From positions 4,330 to 68,329 of the forward strand of contig JAXGWH010000004.1 of assembly GCA_040773385.1 (NCBI GenBank): 64,000 bases of DNA. Reading direction: 5' to 3'. The notes below the pieces were generated by a model, which did no database searches, was not told the origin of the DNA, and saw nothing but the letters and a program-made list of their open reading frames with translations. Shown in pieces: positions 51,766 to 63,731 of this stretch. The DNA is from Aeriscardovia sp040773385 (GTDB lineage Bacteria > Actinomycetota > Actinomycetes > Actinomycetales > Bifidobacteriaceae). Within the stretch, counting starts at the first letter, position 1; each line of letters begins with the position of its first letter. The position numbers were made by a program, and so were the translations under genes.

Positions 51766-52452
51766 TCAGCCGATCATGGTGAGCAGCCCGCCGAACAGCA
51801 CGATAAGGATGGCGGCGAGCTCGAGCACGAGGTACTCGCACAGCGCCGCGGGTGCCGAGGTGAGGAAGTCCGCCGGCGAGCCGGGCCGGACGAACAGCAG
51901 CAGGACGATGTAAAGCAGCCCGAAGGCGAGCGCCGCCACCACGGAGGCGAGGATGCCGAAGTTGATGGCGTTGGCATAGATGGCCCGCGACTGGAAGACG
52001 ACGAACGTGGAGCTCCAGAAATTCCATTTGAGCAGGGCGATGCCGGCGAGGAACTGCTCGATGACGAACAGGACGAGCGTCCACCACAGGCCGGAGCGGC
52101 GGTGACGGTAGGAGATGACGGCCACGGTGAGGCTGATCCAGGCGAGCGTGACGTCCATCCAGGCGATGAGCGCGAGCCCACGCGGGTCGAAGAGGGCGTA
52201 GACGCAGATGAGCTCGTCCGTGCGCGAGACGGCGATCCACCGTCCCAGGGCGTACGGGGCGAGCGCGGCGATGAGGAACAGGACGATGCCCACGACCACG
52301 CGCACGGGGTGGCTCGCCTGGTGGTGCGACTCGGCCAGCGAGAGGGAGTCGTGCAGTGTGTGCACGGACTCCTCCTGCATGAGCGAGAGGCCCTCGGCGC
52401 GCGCCTGGTCCTCCAGCCGCCGCCGGGTGTCGTCATCCTGTTTTTCGGTCAT
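51766..52452 (-). CDS. Polytopic membrane protein of unknown function
   Basis: The 228-residue protein has about five hydrophobic segments (about residues 50-70, 96-114, 123-140, 163-187 and 205-225) after a charged N-terminal 45 residues. I recognise no family. The ATG at 52452 is one base after the pullulanase stop (TGACATG), so it is probably translated by coupling. The same operon includes the pullulanase and the upstream acyltransferase. Confidence 0.7.
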   Translation of the reverse strand: MTEKQDDDTRRRLEDQARAEGLSLMQEESVHTLHDSLSLAESHHQASHPVRVVVGIVLFLIAALAPYALGRWIAVSRTDELICVYALFDPRGLALIAWMDVTLAWISLTVAVISYRHRRSGLWWTLVLFVIEQFLAGIALLKWNFWSSTFVVFQSRAIYANAINFGILASVVAALAFGLLYIVLLLFVRPGSPADFLTSAPAALCEYLVLELAAILIVLFGGLLTMIG

Positions 52453-52453
52453 G

Positions 52454-54694
52454 TCAGCGCGCCGAGACCTGCGGGGCCGAGGAGAGGATCGTCACCGACA
52501 GCGGCGGCACGCGGAACGTGCCCGAGACGGAGACGGGCCGGGCGTGCGAGAGGTCGAAACCGGGCACCTGGCTCTCCTCGGGGAGGTGATGCACGGACAC
52601 GCGCGTGAGCCGGTGGGCGGGGGCGGAACCCGCGTCCGAGGCGCCGGTCAGCAGCGCATCGTCGATGGTCGAGTCGAACGCCACACGCCCGTACACGCCG
52701 TCCGGCAAGGCGGGCACGGCGGTCCACGCGTCGTTGGCGTTGAGGATGACGGTGAACGTGGCGATGTTGTCCCACACCTGCCAGGCGATGAGCCCGTCGG
52801 CGGCGGTGAGCACCGAGCTGTGCGAGTTGATGCGCCGGTAGGAGGAGCGGCGGAACGCGGCCACGCGGGCGCGCAGGGCGAACAGCGAGCGCATGAAGGT
52901 GACGCAGTCGGAGAGGATCTCCTGGTCCTGGCGGTCCCAGTCGACGGCGTTCATGGTGTCGGAGGTGTTGTAGCTGTTGCCCTCGCCGTCCTTGGAGGAG
53001 AGGAACTCCTGGCCGAGCTCGATCTCGGGCACGCCCTGGGCGAGCACGGCGGCGGCCTCGGCGATCTTGGCCATGCGGGCCACGCGGTCGAGGTCCGCGC
53101 CCGCGAGGTGGCGCACGGAGCGCTCCCCCGTCAGCCGCACGAGCCGGCCGTCCTCGCCGCGCTCGACGCCGTAGCCCAGGGAGGTGGCGATCTTGTCGAA
53201 GAGGGTCATGCCGTCGTGGATCTGCACGTACTGCTGCACCTGGCTCGCGTCGGCGTAATGCGTGGGCGCGGGCAGGGCGCGCAGGATCTCACGGTCCTGG
53301 GTGGGCTGGCAGCCCAGCAGGTTGTAGGCCACGAGCCGCTCGGTGCCCTTCTGCCCGGAGGCGAAGCCAGGCCCGTCGAAGAAGCCGGCCCACGACTGGC
53401 CTTTGACGGCGTCGCGCAGCGAGTCGTTGAAGAAGCCGACGGTGGAGTCGGTGTTGGTGCGCCGGCCCTCACGGTTGTCGAGGCGGAACGCCTGCGACTG
53501 CACGGTCATCATGCTCTCGGGCAGGTCGGCGCCGTGGTCCCAGCCCTCGCCGTAGCAGAGCATGGTGGGGTCGACGGAGTCAAGCAGGTCGCGCACGGCG
53601 TTCATCGTATCCACGTCGATCAGGCCCATGATGTCGAAGCGGAAGCCGTCGAGACGGAAGTTCGTCAGCCAGTAGCGGATGGAGTCGAGCAGGTATTTGC
53701 GGGCCATCGGCCGCTCGCTGGCGAAGTCGTTGCCGCAGCGCGAGTGCGAGGTGAGCACCCCGTCCTTTGTGCGGAAGAAATAGCCGGGCACGGTGAGGGC
53801 GAGCGGGTGGCTCTCCAGCGAGTAGACGTGGTTGTACACCACGTCCATCACCACGCGCAGGCCGGCCTTGTGCAGGGCGCGGACCATGAGTTTCGCCTCG
53901 CGGATGCGGCACGCGGGGTCTGCCGGGTCGGTGGCGAGGGAGCCTTCGGGAACGTTCCAGTTGAGGGGATCGTAGCCCCAGTTGTAGTTGTCGTCGGAGA
54001 GCGGGCGGGCCTCGTCCACGCTCGCGAAATCGTAGATGGGCATGAGCTGGACGTGGGTGATGCCCAGGTCGGCCAGATAGTCGAGGCCGGTGGGGCTGCC
54101 CGCGGCGGTGTGCGTGCCGTGCTCGGTGAGACCGAGGAACTTGCCGCGCCAGCCCGGTTTGACGCCCGAGCTGGGGCTGATGGTGGCGTCGCGCACCGAC
54201 AGCTCGGCGATGATGGCGTCGGTGGGACGGGTGGAGAAGGCGGGCATGCGCGCAAAGTCGGCGACCTCGACGCTCTGGGGGTCGAGGACCACGGAGCGGT
54301 GCCCGTTGATGACGGCCGCGGTGGCGTATGGGTCGGGCGAGACGGAGGTGCGCCCCCTGCCGAAGTCGAGCCTGTAGTCGTAGGCCCAGCCCTTGAGGTC
54401 CTCGGGCACGGTGAGCGACCAGACGCCCGCCTCCTGCCCCTGCCAGCGGCGCATGGGCACCGAGCGTGTCAGCGGCGCGTCGGCGCGACGGCTGTCAGAG
54501 TAGAGGTCGAGCGTGACGGAGAGCGCGGTGGGCGCCCACAGGCGGAACGTGGAGGCGTCGGGCATGTAGGCCACGCCCAGGTCGTCGCCGTCGTAATCGT
54601 ATTCCTCGTCAAACTGCGCGAACGGCATCACCGTGCCATCGGCCAGCTCGATGCCGTCGTCGTGCAACGTGAAGTCCTTCAGTGTGAAAGCCAT
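52454..54694 (-). CDS. pulA: Type I pullulanase (GH13)
   Basis: The enzyme hydrolyses alpha-1,6 links in pullulan, glycogen or amylopectin. The 746 residues start with a CBM48-like domain (VAYMPDASTFRLWAPTALSV) and then the GH13 barrel. YNWGYDPLNWNVPEGS near residue 234 is the type I signature. The catalytic residues are Asp near 353 in DGFRFDIMG, Glu near 381 in YGEGWDHG, and the Asp of QIHDGMTLFDK near 494. No signal peptide or surface anchor is present, so it probably acts on cytoplasmic glycogen or imported dextrins. ATG 54694 has AAAGGA upstream. Confidence 0.93.
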   Translation of the reverse strand: MAFTLKDFTLHDDGIELADGTVMPFAQFDEEYDYDGDDLGVAYMPDASTFRLWAPTALSVTLDLYSDSRRADAPLTRSVPMRRWQGQEAGVWSLTVPEDLKGWAYDYRLDFGRGRTSVSPDPYATAAVINGHRSVVLDPQSVEVADFARMPAFSTRPTDAIIAELSVRDATISPSSGVKPGWRGKFLGLTEHGTHTAAGSPTGLDYLADLGITHVQLMPIYDFASVDEARPLSDDNYNWGYDPLNWNVPEGSLATDPADPACRIREAKLMVRALHKAGLRVVMDVVYNHVYSLESHPLALTVPGYFFRTKDGVLTSHSRCGNDFASERPMARKYLLDSIRYWLTNFRLDGFRFDIMGLIDVDTMNAVRDLLDSVDPTMLCYGEGWDHGADLPESMMTVQSQAFRLDNREGRRTNTDSTVGFFNDSLRDAVKGQSWAGFFDGPGFASGQKGTERLVAYNLLGCQPTQDREILRALPAPTHYADASQVQQYVQIHDGMTLFDKIATSLGYGVERGEDGRLVRLTGERSVRHLAGADLDRVARMAKIAEAAAVLAQGVPEIELGQEFLSSKDGEGNSYNTSDTMNAVDWDRQDQEILSDCVTFMRSLFALRARVAAFRRSSYRRINSHSSVLTAADGLIAWQVWDNIATFTVILNANDAWTAVPALPDGVYGRVAFDSTIDDALLTGASDAGSAPAHRLTRVSVHHLPEESQVPGFDLSHARPVSVSGTFRVPPLSVTILSSAPQVSAR

Positions 54695-54768
54695 CAGGCC
54701 CGTCCTTTCTGGAAGTCTCTGGTCACGTTTCTGGAAGCCGTTTCTGGAAGCCGGTGGTCATGGGGCCG

Positions 54769-55734
54769 TCACGCCCGTCCTTCCTGTTCCTCCATGTCCT
54801 TCTGCGCCTGCCGGGCGTCCTCCTCGCTGAGCGCGGCGAGCGCCTGCTCCGGGTCGGCGGGCTTCGTCGGGTCGCCGCCCTTCCAGCCGACCACGTCATC
54901 GAGGCTGAAAGGCGCGTCGATGCTCTGGCCGTAGCATTCCTCGTAGCAGGCCACCTTCTGGCGGTAATCCTGCTCGCGCATCCACGCGCTGTTCTCCTCG
55001 ACAGATTTGTCCTGGTCGGGGTAGATGGGCTTGAGCACGTGGAACACGTAGCGCACGCGCGTGAACTCGACGGTGCCCCGCTGGGGCCTGCCCGTGTCGA
55101 TCTGCTCGGTGAAGCAGGGGATCACCGGCACGCCCGCGGCGGCGGCGAAGTCGAACGCGCCGTGCTTCTCGGGCCGGGGCCGGCGGTAGTTGAACCACAT
55201 CTGCTCCTCGGGGTAGATGAGGATGAACCGCTTCTTGGCGAGCAGCTGGTCGATGATGGCCGGGAACTGGCGCGAGAGGTAGGCGTGGTTCTTGGTGATG
55301 GGGATGGTGTCGAAGTTCTTCATGAAGAAGCCGAGGAAGCCGGTCATGGCGAAGTTCGTGTCCTGGGAGACGGCGTAGGTGCGCGGGTGCCCGGCCTTGC
55401 GCATGCCCTGGAACACGGTCATGTTCTCCATGGGGTTGAAGTGGTTGGAGGTGACGATGGCCCCGGTCCTGACCTGCCGGGCGTTCTCCAGCCCCACCCA
55501 TTCCGTGCCGCGGTTGATCCACCACTGGTAGACGTGCACGAAGTGTCGGGCCACGAAGTTGTTGAACCGGTAGGTCCACGTGTTCATGTGGCCCAGATGG
55601 TTGAGCACGAGCTGGGTGCGGTCAGTCTTGTCGAGCACCGGGTCGTGGACCTCGACCTTGTCGTTGAAGCGCCCCTCGTTCGCCGCCTTCTCAATGTTGG
55701 CGATGACGGGCCGTTTGATTCCTCCGATAAACAC
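54769..55734 (-). CDS. PlsC-like acyltransferase (lysophospholipid/glycolipid type)
   Basis: The 321-residue protein has PlsC features: SNHFNPMENMTVFQGMRKAG near residue 95, the middle motif FMKNFDTIPITKNH, and ILIYPEEQMWF near 175. The catalytic HX4D motif reads H-FNPM-E, so the acid is Glu rather than Asp. The N-terminal strand (MFIGGIKRPVIANIEKAA) and the Glu/Gln-rich C terminus are extra. It should transfer an acyl chain to a glycerol phosphate or glycolipid acceptor at the membrane. GTG 55734 has AAGG-type sequence just upstream. The pullulanase follows after 74 bases. Confidence 0.82.
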   Translation of the reverse strand: MFIGGIKRPVIANIEKAANEGRFNDKVEVHDPVLDKTDRTQLVLNHLGHMNTWTYRFNNFVARHFVHVYQWWINRGTEWVGLENARQVRTGAIVTSNHFNPMENMTVFQGMRKAGHPRTYAVSQDTNFAMTGFLGFFMKNFDTIPITKNHAYLSRQFPAIIDQLLAKKRFILIYPEEQMWFNYRRPRPEKHGAFDFAAAAGVPVIPCFTEQIDTGRPQRGTVEFTRVRYVFHVLKPIYPDQDKSVEENSAWMREQDYRQKVACYEECYGQSIDAPFSLDDVVGWKGGDPTKPADPEQALAALSEEDARQAQKDMEEQEGRA

Positions 55735-55857
55735 CCTTTGACCTTACCTTTCGGCCTGTCTGGAGCACCAGTGCTATCAGATCCCCCTGACAGACCATTC
55801 ACATGCCCCGACCGGCCGGCCGGCAGACACAATCTCCCGGCCACTCAGCAGATACGC

Positions 55858-55897
55858 AAAAGGAGGATCATCCCGTCGGCGGGACGGATGATCCTCC
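55858..55897 (-). terminator. Rho-independent terminator of the GT8 gene
   Basis: On the minus strand an exact 12-bp inverted repeat, GGAGGATCATCC with GGATGATCCTCC, is followed by TTTT. It starts about 11 bases after the stop of the GT8 gene and splits the cluster from the acyltransferase-pullulanase group. Confidence 0.9.
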
Positions 55898-55908
55898 CAG
55901 GAGGACCG

Positions 55909-56928
55909 TCACAGACGGACCGGCACGCCCTTCTGTTCGAGCGAGTGGAAGGTGACGGGCAGCTCGCTGAACTGGCCGGCGTGGGCGATAAGACGGCGCT
56001 TCTTCTCATGGTCGCGCTCGACCATGTTCTTGTCGGCGAACTCGTCGCGCACCTGCTCGATGCGGGGCAGGAACGGCGAGTCCTGCGCGTACCTCCAGAA
56101 CACGTCGGCCATGACGGCCTTGGGGTAGAACCACGGTTTGCCGATGAGGTTGTAGTGGATGAGCCAGCGCTCCTTGGGTGGGGTCAGCTCGCCGGCCACC
56201 ATCACGTCCCAGCGCGGGTCGAGCACGATGATGCGGCCCTGGAACATCGCGTTGATGTAGTCCTGGTCGGAGCACACCGAGCGCACGTGGTAGCGGTTCA
56301 TCAGCTCCACGAAGCGCTGTGCGGCGCCGAGCTGGCGCCACTGGGCGAGGTCCATGAGCATGACGCCGGAGTTGACGTACTTCTCCGGTGGCACGCCGGG
56401 CACGTGCAGCGAGTAGGCGCGCAACAGCGGGTCGGTGGCCACGAAGCTGTCGACCGCGGCGCCGAGCGCGTTGCCCTTGAGGTCCGTGTCGTAGAGGTCG
56501 GCCACGTCGCGCTCGAGCACGGTGTCCGCGTCGAGGTAGAGCGCCCGGTCGTATTCGGGGAACAGCTCGGCGATGAACAGGCGGAAGTAGATGGAGTAGG
56601 TGACGGCGTCCTCGTTGAGCACGTTTGTGTCGTCTTTGACGGCGTCGATGATCTTGGCGCCCATCTCCACGAGCCGCAGCTCCACGTTCGGGTAGGTGCT
56701 CACCACCTGTCGCAGCTTGTCCTGGCTGTCCGGCTCGAGGTCACGCATGAGCACGACGATGCGGTAGCGCCGATGCGGGTTGGCGTGCTGCACGAGCGAG
56801 GTGAGTGCCACCGAGAGGTAGGCCACGTAGTTCTCGTCGGTGGAATAGAACACGGTGACGGGCCCGGTCTCGCCGTCATCCTGCGCGGTGTCGGTCTGGG
56901 TAGTCTGTAATTTCTGTGTGTCGCTCAT
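55909..56928 (-). CDS. Glycosyltransferase family 8 protein
   Basis: This is a retaining galactosyl/glucosyl-type transferase of the LgtC/GT8 family, 339 residues. Family features are VTVFYSTDENYVAYLSVAL at the N terminus, the metal-binding DxD in RALYLDADTVLERD near residue 130, KYVNSGVMLMDLAQW, and IHYNLIGKPWFYPKA near 252, the H..G.KPW motif. It is closely similar to the second half of the next gene upstream, so the two arose by duplication. The acceptor is unknown; the acyltransferases nearby suggest a lipid-linked glycan. Confidence 0.9.
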   Translation of the reverse strand: MSDTQKLQTTQTDTAQDDGETGPVTVFYSTDENYVAYLSVALTSLVQHANPHRRYRIVVLMRDLEPDSQDKLRQVVSTYPNVELRLVEMGAKIIDAVKDDTNVLNEDAVTYSIYFRLFIAELFPEYDRALYLDADTVLERDVADLYDTDLKGNALGAAVDSFVATDPLLRAYSLHVPGVPPEKYVNSGVMLMDLAQWRQLGAAQRFVELMNRYHVRSVCSDQDYINAMFQGRIIVLDPRWDVMVAGELTPPKERWLIHYNLIGKPWFYPKAVMADVFWRYAQDSPFLPRIEQVRDEFADKNMVERDHEKKRRLIAHAGQFSELPVTFHSLEQKGVPVRL

Positions 56929-57061
56929 TTCTCTGCTTTCATATCGATGGGATTGATGGACGTCATCGCACGTCGAGGGAGACGGATTCCCCCGCCGTCT
57001 GGGATTGTCTGATAGTGACGGATCACACCGGCCAAACCCGTTGTGACGGGCGGACGGCGGA

Positions 57062-59101
57062 TTACAGCGCCACCTGCACGCCCTGCTCCTTGAGCGAGCG
57101 GAACGTGACGGGCAGCTGCGAGAAGTCCTTCGCGTCGGCGGCCAGTCGCGCCTTTTTCTCGTCGTCGGACTCGGCGTCGGCCGGGTCGAACGTGTCGCGC
57201 TCGTGCTCCAGCTCGGGCAGGAACGGCGAGTCCTTGGCGTACTTCCAGAACTCGTCGCCGTAGAGGAAGTGCGGGTAGTGCCACGGCTTGCCGAACAGGT
57301 TGTAGTGGATGAGCCTCGCGCCGTCCACCTTCTTGCCCGCGCCGGTCATCACGTCCCAGCGCCCGTCGAGCAGCAGGAGGCGCTTTTCGAGCATGACGTT
57401 GATGTAGTCCTGGTCGGCGGCGATGGAGCGCACGTGGTAGCGGTTCATCAGCTCGACGAACGCGGAGGCGAAGTGCAGGCGGCGCAGCTGGTCGAGGTCC
57501 ATGAGCAGCACGCCGGAGTTGACGTAGCGGGTGGCGTCGATGCCGAGCATGCGCACGCAGTAGGCGCGCATGGTGGGGTCTCCCGCGATGAACCCGTCGT
57601 TGATGGCGCCCATCGCGTTGCCCTTGAGGTCGGTGTCGTACAGGTCGGCGATGTCGGCCAGGAAGCAGGTGTCGGCGTCCACGTACACGGCGCGGTCGAA
57701 CTGGGGGAACATCTCGGCGATGAACAGGCGGAAGTAGATGGTGAGCGTCTTGTAGTCGGCGCGCAGCTTGTTGGGGTCATCGGCCACCATGTCGAGGATT
57801 TTCTGGCCCATCTCCACGAAGAGGATCTCAACATTGGGGTGCCCGGCGGCGATGGTCGTCAGTCTCTCCTGGCTCTCCTTGGTGATGCCTTTGGAGAGGA
57901 TGTGGACGAGGTAGTGGCGCGAGTCGGTGGTGTGCGCCACGAGCGAGGTGAGCGCCACGGACAGGTAGGGCACGTACGGCTCGTCGCTGACGAAGAAGAT
58001 GGGGATGCTGCGTGAATCTGCCATATCGGGCCTTTCTGCGTGATGACTTTCTTGGTGACGACTTGTTTGGTGATGGCTTTCAGTGTGACGGCCGTGCGGA
58101 TGATTTTCTTCCATATCGATGCCGAAGGCTGTGGCGAACTGCTCGGAGCCGGCCTGCCCGTCCGCCTCGACGGTGGCGGGCACCACGTGCCCCGGTCGCA
58201 CAGGATGCGAGGCGACGACCCGCGCCTGCACGCCCGTGCCGGTGAGCGCGGGGTCGGCGTCATCGCCCCACATCTGCGTGCGCAGGCGCTCGTAGTCGGC
58301 GAGGATGTCGTCGTACTCGTGGATGCCGAGCACGGAGTGCACCTGGTCGATCTGCCACGGCTTGATGGTGACGGTGTGCACCCACGGGAAGAAGCGGAAG
58401 CTCGTGGTGAAGTGCTGGAACACGGTGTCCGGCTCGGCGGCGTGCTGCTCGTTGTATTTGCGCGCGACGATGCGCTTCTCGGTCACGAGATGATTCAAGG
58501 CCGACTGGTCGGGCAGGAACATGCGCTTGGTGCGGCACATCTGCCGGGCGGCGGCGAACAGGCCGGTACGCCGGATCTCGGCCATGTTCAGAAGGAGCAT
58601 GCCGGAGTTGAGGTATTCGCGGCCGAACTCGGTCTTGTGCTCCTTGAAGAACCAGGAGCCGTAATAGTCGAGCACGCCGGCCAGTTCCACGCCGTCCATG
58701 TTCTGCTTGTAGAAGTCGTCGAATGGTCTGCGGCACACGATGTCCGTGTCGAGGTAGAGCAGCCGGTCGGGAATGTCGGAGAGCTCATCGGCCCACAGGC
58801 GCAGCATGCAGTAGGGCGTGAAGCGCGTCTCCATGTTGATGGCCGGTTCCTCGGCCATGAACCGGTCGGTGATGTCCATCAGGCGCACGAACCCGCCCAC
58901 GCGGCTGTTTTTCACGAGCCGGTCGACGGGCTCCACATCGGACGGCCTGAGCGGCTCGAACTGCTTCTGGCTGTTGGCCAGCCTGCCGGTGAACACGAAC
59001 ACGTGCAGCTCGTCGTCGGCGTGCTTGAGCAGCGAGAGCACGGAGATGAGCAGGCCGTCGCGCATGTGCGCGTCGCCGCAGTAGAGGACGTTGACACTCA
59101 T
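57062..59101 (-). CDS. Two GT8 glycosyltransferase domains fused in one reading frame
   Basis: One uninterrupted frame encodes 679 residues. Domain 1 (about residues 1-285) has VNVLYCGDAHMRDGLLIS, the DxD in DRLLYLDTDIVCRRP and EYLNSGMLLLNMAEI. Domain 2 (from about 360) has IPIFFVSDEPYVPYLSVAL, RAVYVDADTCFLADI and IHYNLFGKPWHYPHF. The linker of about 70 residues includes His/Ser/Gln repeats that look like translated spacer DNA. An in-frame ATG at 58024 has AAAGG six bases upstream, so domain 2 may also be made alone. ATG 59101 overlaps the acyltransferase stop (ATGA). Confidence 0.85.
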   Translation of the reverse strand: MSVNVLYCGDAHMRDGLLISVLSLLKHADDELHVFVFTGRLANSQKQFEPLRPSDVEPVDRLVKNSRVGGFVRLMDITDRFMAEEPAINMETRFTPYCMLRLWADELSDIPDRLLYLDTDIVCRRPFDDFYKQNMDGVELAGVLDYYGSWFFKEHKTEFGREYLNSGMLLLNMAEIRRTGLFAAARQMCRTKRMFLPDQSALNHLVTEKRIVARKYNEQHAAEPDTVFQHFTTSFRFFPWVHTVTIKPWQIDQVHSVLGIHEYDDILADYERLRTQMWGDDADPALTGTGVQARVVASHPVRPGHVVPATVEADGQAGSEQFATAFGIDMEENHPHGRHTESHHQTSRHQESHHAERPDMADSRSIPIFFVSDEPYVPYLSVALTSLVAHTTDSRHYLVHILSKGITKESQERLTTIAAGHPNVEILFVEMGQKILDMVADDPNKLRADYKTLTIYFRLFIAEMFPQFDRAVYVDADTCFLADIADLYDTDLKGNAMGAINDGFIAGDPTMRAYCVRMLGIDATRYVNSGVLLMDLDQLRRLHFASAFVELMNRYHVRSIAADQDYINVMLEKRLLLLDGRWDVMTGAGKKVDGARLIHYNLFGKPWHYPHFLYGDEFWKYAKDSPFLPELEHERDTFDPADAESDDEKKARLAADAKDFSQLPVTFRSLKEQGVQVAL

Positions 59102-60027
59102 GATTGCTGATTCTCCCCCGCGGTGGGTACGTCGGCTTTCTTGTCGTCCGTGATGGCATCCGCAGCCCCGGGCCTGTCCGCCTCGTTGTGCACTGATATC
59201 CCGGCGTCCGGCGTGCCGTCCGCCTTCTCGTAGTCCACCCAGCGCACGGTGGAGAGCTTCGAGCGCCGCACGAGGGTGCCGTAGATCTGCTCGTGCAGGT
59301 CCCTCTTTTTGGCCTCCTCGTCGCCGGCCACGCGCGGGTAGAACGGCCCGTCGATGTAGACCACGGCCCGCGGCGTCTTTCCCTCCCCGCGCGACTGGTA
59401 GGTGGTGGTGGAGGTGAACGAGGCCACCCTGTAGCGCACCGGGTAACGCATGGAGGTGGGGGTGAACGGGCGGATGCGCGTGGCCCACGGCCACACGTGC
59501 GCCTCCGGGTACACCTGGCACGCCACGTGATCGCGGGTCACAAGGGTGGTCATCGCCTTCTTGTAACCCGCCCGCTGGGCGTCGGTTGTGGGCACGGCGA
59601 GGAAGTCATAGTGATGCAGGATCGGCCCGAGCACGGGGATGCCGAAGTTGGCCTGCGCCATGATGGCGGTGATCCGGTGCGGCCAGTTTTCCAGCACGGT
59701 GATGCAGATGTCGCCGAACGGCTGGGTGTGGTTGGCGTACATGAAATAGCCCTGATGACGGGCGGCGAGCAGTTTCTTTCTGCCGATGATGCGGATGTGC
59801 AGCACGGTGTGCGCGTAGACGAAGGAGACGAGCCAGAAGACGGCGAGAACGCAGTAGAAGCCGACACGATGCAGGAGGCCGTCGCCGTGGTACCACGTCC
59901 AGTCGTCGCCGATGCGGAAGCGCTGGTCGGGCGAGTCCACGAAGTCCTGCTGGGTGGAGGTGTAGCGGCGCACGCGCGGCGTGCCAGTGTCGCGAGTGCT
60001 GCGTCTGCTGCGGTTGCTGTGCGGCAT
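59098..60027 (-). CDS. PlsC-like acyltransferase
   Basis: The 309-residue protein has a hydrophobic N-terminal segment (about residues 58-80) and the motif YFMYANHTQPFGDICITVLE near 105. His and Asp are spaced HX5D rather than HX4D. The second PlsC region follows with NFGIPVLGPILHHYDFLAVP, then CQVYPEAHVWPW near 183, and VVYIDGPFYPRV. It should use acyl-CoA or acyl-ACP and a lipid or glycolipid acceptor. ATG 60027 has GGAGGAGGGG upstream. It is coupled to the double GT8 gene and is the first gene of the cluster. Confidence 0.82.
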   Translation of the reverse strand: MPHSNRSRRSTRDTGTPRVRRYTSTQQDFVDSPDQRFRIGDDWTWYHGDGLLHRVGFYCVLAVFWLVSFVYAHTVLHIRIIGRKKLLAARHQGYFMYANHTQPFGDICITVLENWPHRITAIMAQANFGIPVLGPILHHYDFLAVPTTDAQRAGYKKAMTTLVTRDHVACQVYPEAHVWPWATRIRPFTPTSMRYPVRYRVASFTSTTTYQSRGEGKTPRAVVYIDGPFYPRVAGDEEAKKRDLHEQIYGTLVRRSKLSTVRWVDYEKADGTPDAGISVHNEADRPGAADAITDDKKADVPTAGENQQS

Positions 60028-60134
60028 GCCCCTCCTCCCTGCGCCGTGGGCGGTGTCTGTGGCCGATAGCGCTACGCTCCGGCCGTCCTCCCGTTCCCGT
60101 ATTTCCTGAACCGACAATACCGTCCGGTGGAAAC

Positions 60135-60152
60135 AAGTTACGGTGGCGTAAC

Positions 60153-60154
<2 letters not shown>
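60135..60154. promoter_or_regulatory. Perfect 20-bp operator-like palindrome
   Basis: AAGTTACG, four bases, CGTAACTT: an exact inverted repeat. It overlaps the stop codon of the UvrA-like gene and lies 108 bases upstream of the acyltransferase that heads the GT8 cluster. The size and 8-4-8 form suit a TetR- or MarR-type dimer. As a hairpin on the minus strand it is followed only by GTTTCC, so it is at best a weak terminator. Confidence 0.55.
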
Positions 60155-63023
<2,869 letters not shown>

Positions 63024-63030
63024 GCGTCCG

Positions 63031-63036
63031 ATTGTA
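63031..63036 (-). promoter_or_regulatory. -10 element of the UvrA-like gene (leaderless)
   Basis: TACAAT on the minus strand (five of six matches to TATAAT) is seven bases before the ATG at 63023. No -35 match is clear. Confidence 0.45.
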
Positions 63037-63152
63037 TGAGACGCGAGAGGCACCGTTCCGCCTTTCTCGCCTCACAGTGAGATTGTCGCTTCCGTGCGCT
63101 TGTCCACCCACGGCATGGCAGCCGGTCGCCGGCCTAGTGGTGGTCGGTCTGC

Positions 63153-63731
63153 CTACCGCCGCTGGTGCAGACCGCGCGTTCGGGCCGGCACGCCCCGCCG
63201 GTCGTTGCGTTCCCTCCAGGCGCGGGCGGCCGCGGCGATCATCACGAACCAGACGAGCCCGATGCCGAGCACCCACCACAGCCACGACAGATCGCGCCCG
63301 GCCCGCGAGACGGGTGGTGCCGGGTACGGGATATTCGTTCTCACGCCGGTGACCAGCAGTCGCTGTGTGTTCACGCCGTAGGGCGTGCAGGTCATGAGGG
63401 TGGCGAGGTCCTTGCCTTTCACGATGCGCAGTCTTGGGGAGTCGCCCGGATCCACCACCCGGATGTCAGTCACGCGGTAGGCCAGATCGGTGCCGAGGGT
63501 GGTGAGGTAGAAGATGTCGCCTTTTCTGGCTTTTCCGTCCAGACCGTCGAACTTGTCGAACATCACCTTGTCCGCAAGGCCCGTGTGCGCGGAAATGACG
63601 GTGCGCGTGTTTGTGCCGCCGACGGGCAGGCTCGTGCCGTACATGTGGCCGGCGCCGCGGGCGAGCGTGTCGTTGTCGGTGCCGTGGCGCACGGGCAGCG
63701 AGATGCCGAGCCGCGGGCAGCGGATGGTGGG
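63153..63731 (-). pseudogene. Class C sortase, 5'-truncated
   Basis: The surviving part encodes the sortase core: SLPVRHGTDNDTLARGAGHM, TSLPVGGTNTRTVISAHTGL (catalytic His), LATLMTCTPYGVNTQRLL (catalytic Cys and Arg), and a C-terminal transmembrane helix, as in pilin-polymerising class C sortases. Homology reaches TIRCPRLGISLPV at about 63728, then a TAA stop at 63732-63734 closes the frame. The N-terminal transmembrane helix and the first strands, about 90-110 residues, are missing. The break coincides with the edge of an insertion sequence, so the gene is very probably inactive. A start at GTG 63692 could give a 179-residue remnant. Confidence 0.8.

Noticed and set aside
59102..59521. N-terminal extension of the double GT8 protein
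   Set aside because: The extra 140 codons overlap the acyltransferase in another frame and have shadow composition; the ATG at 59101 with ATGA coupling fits better.
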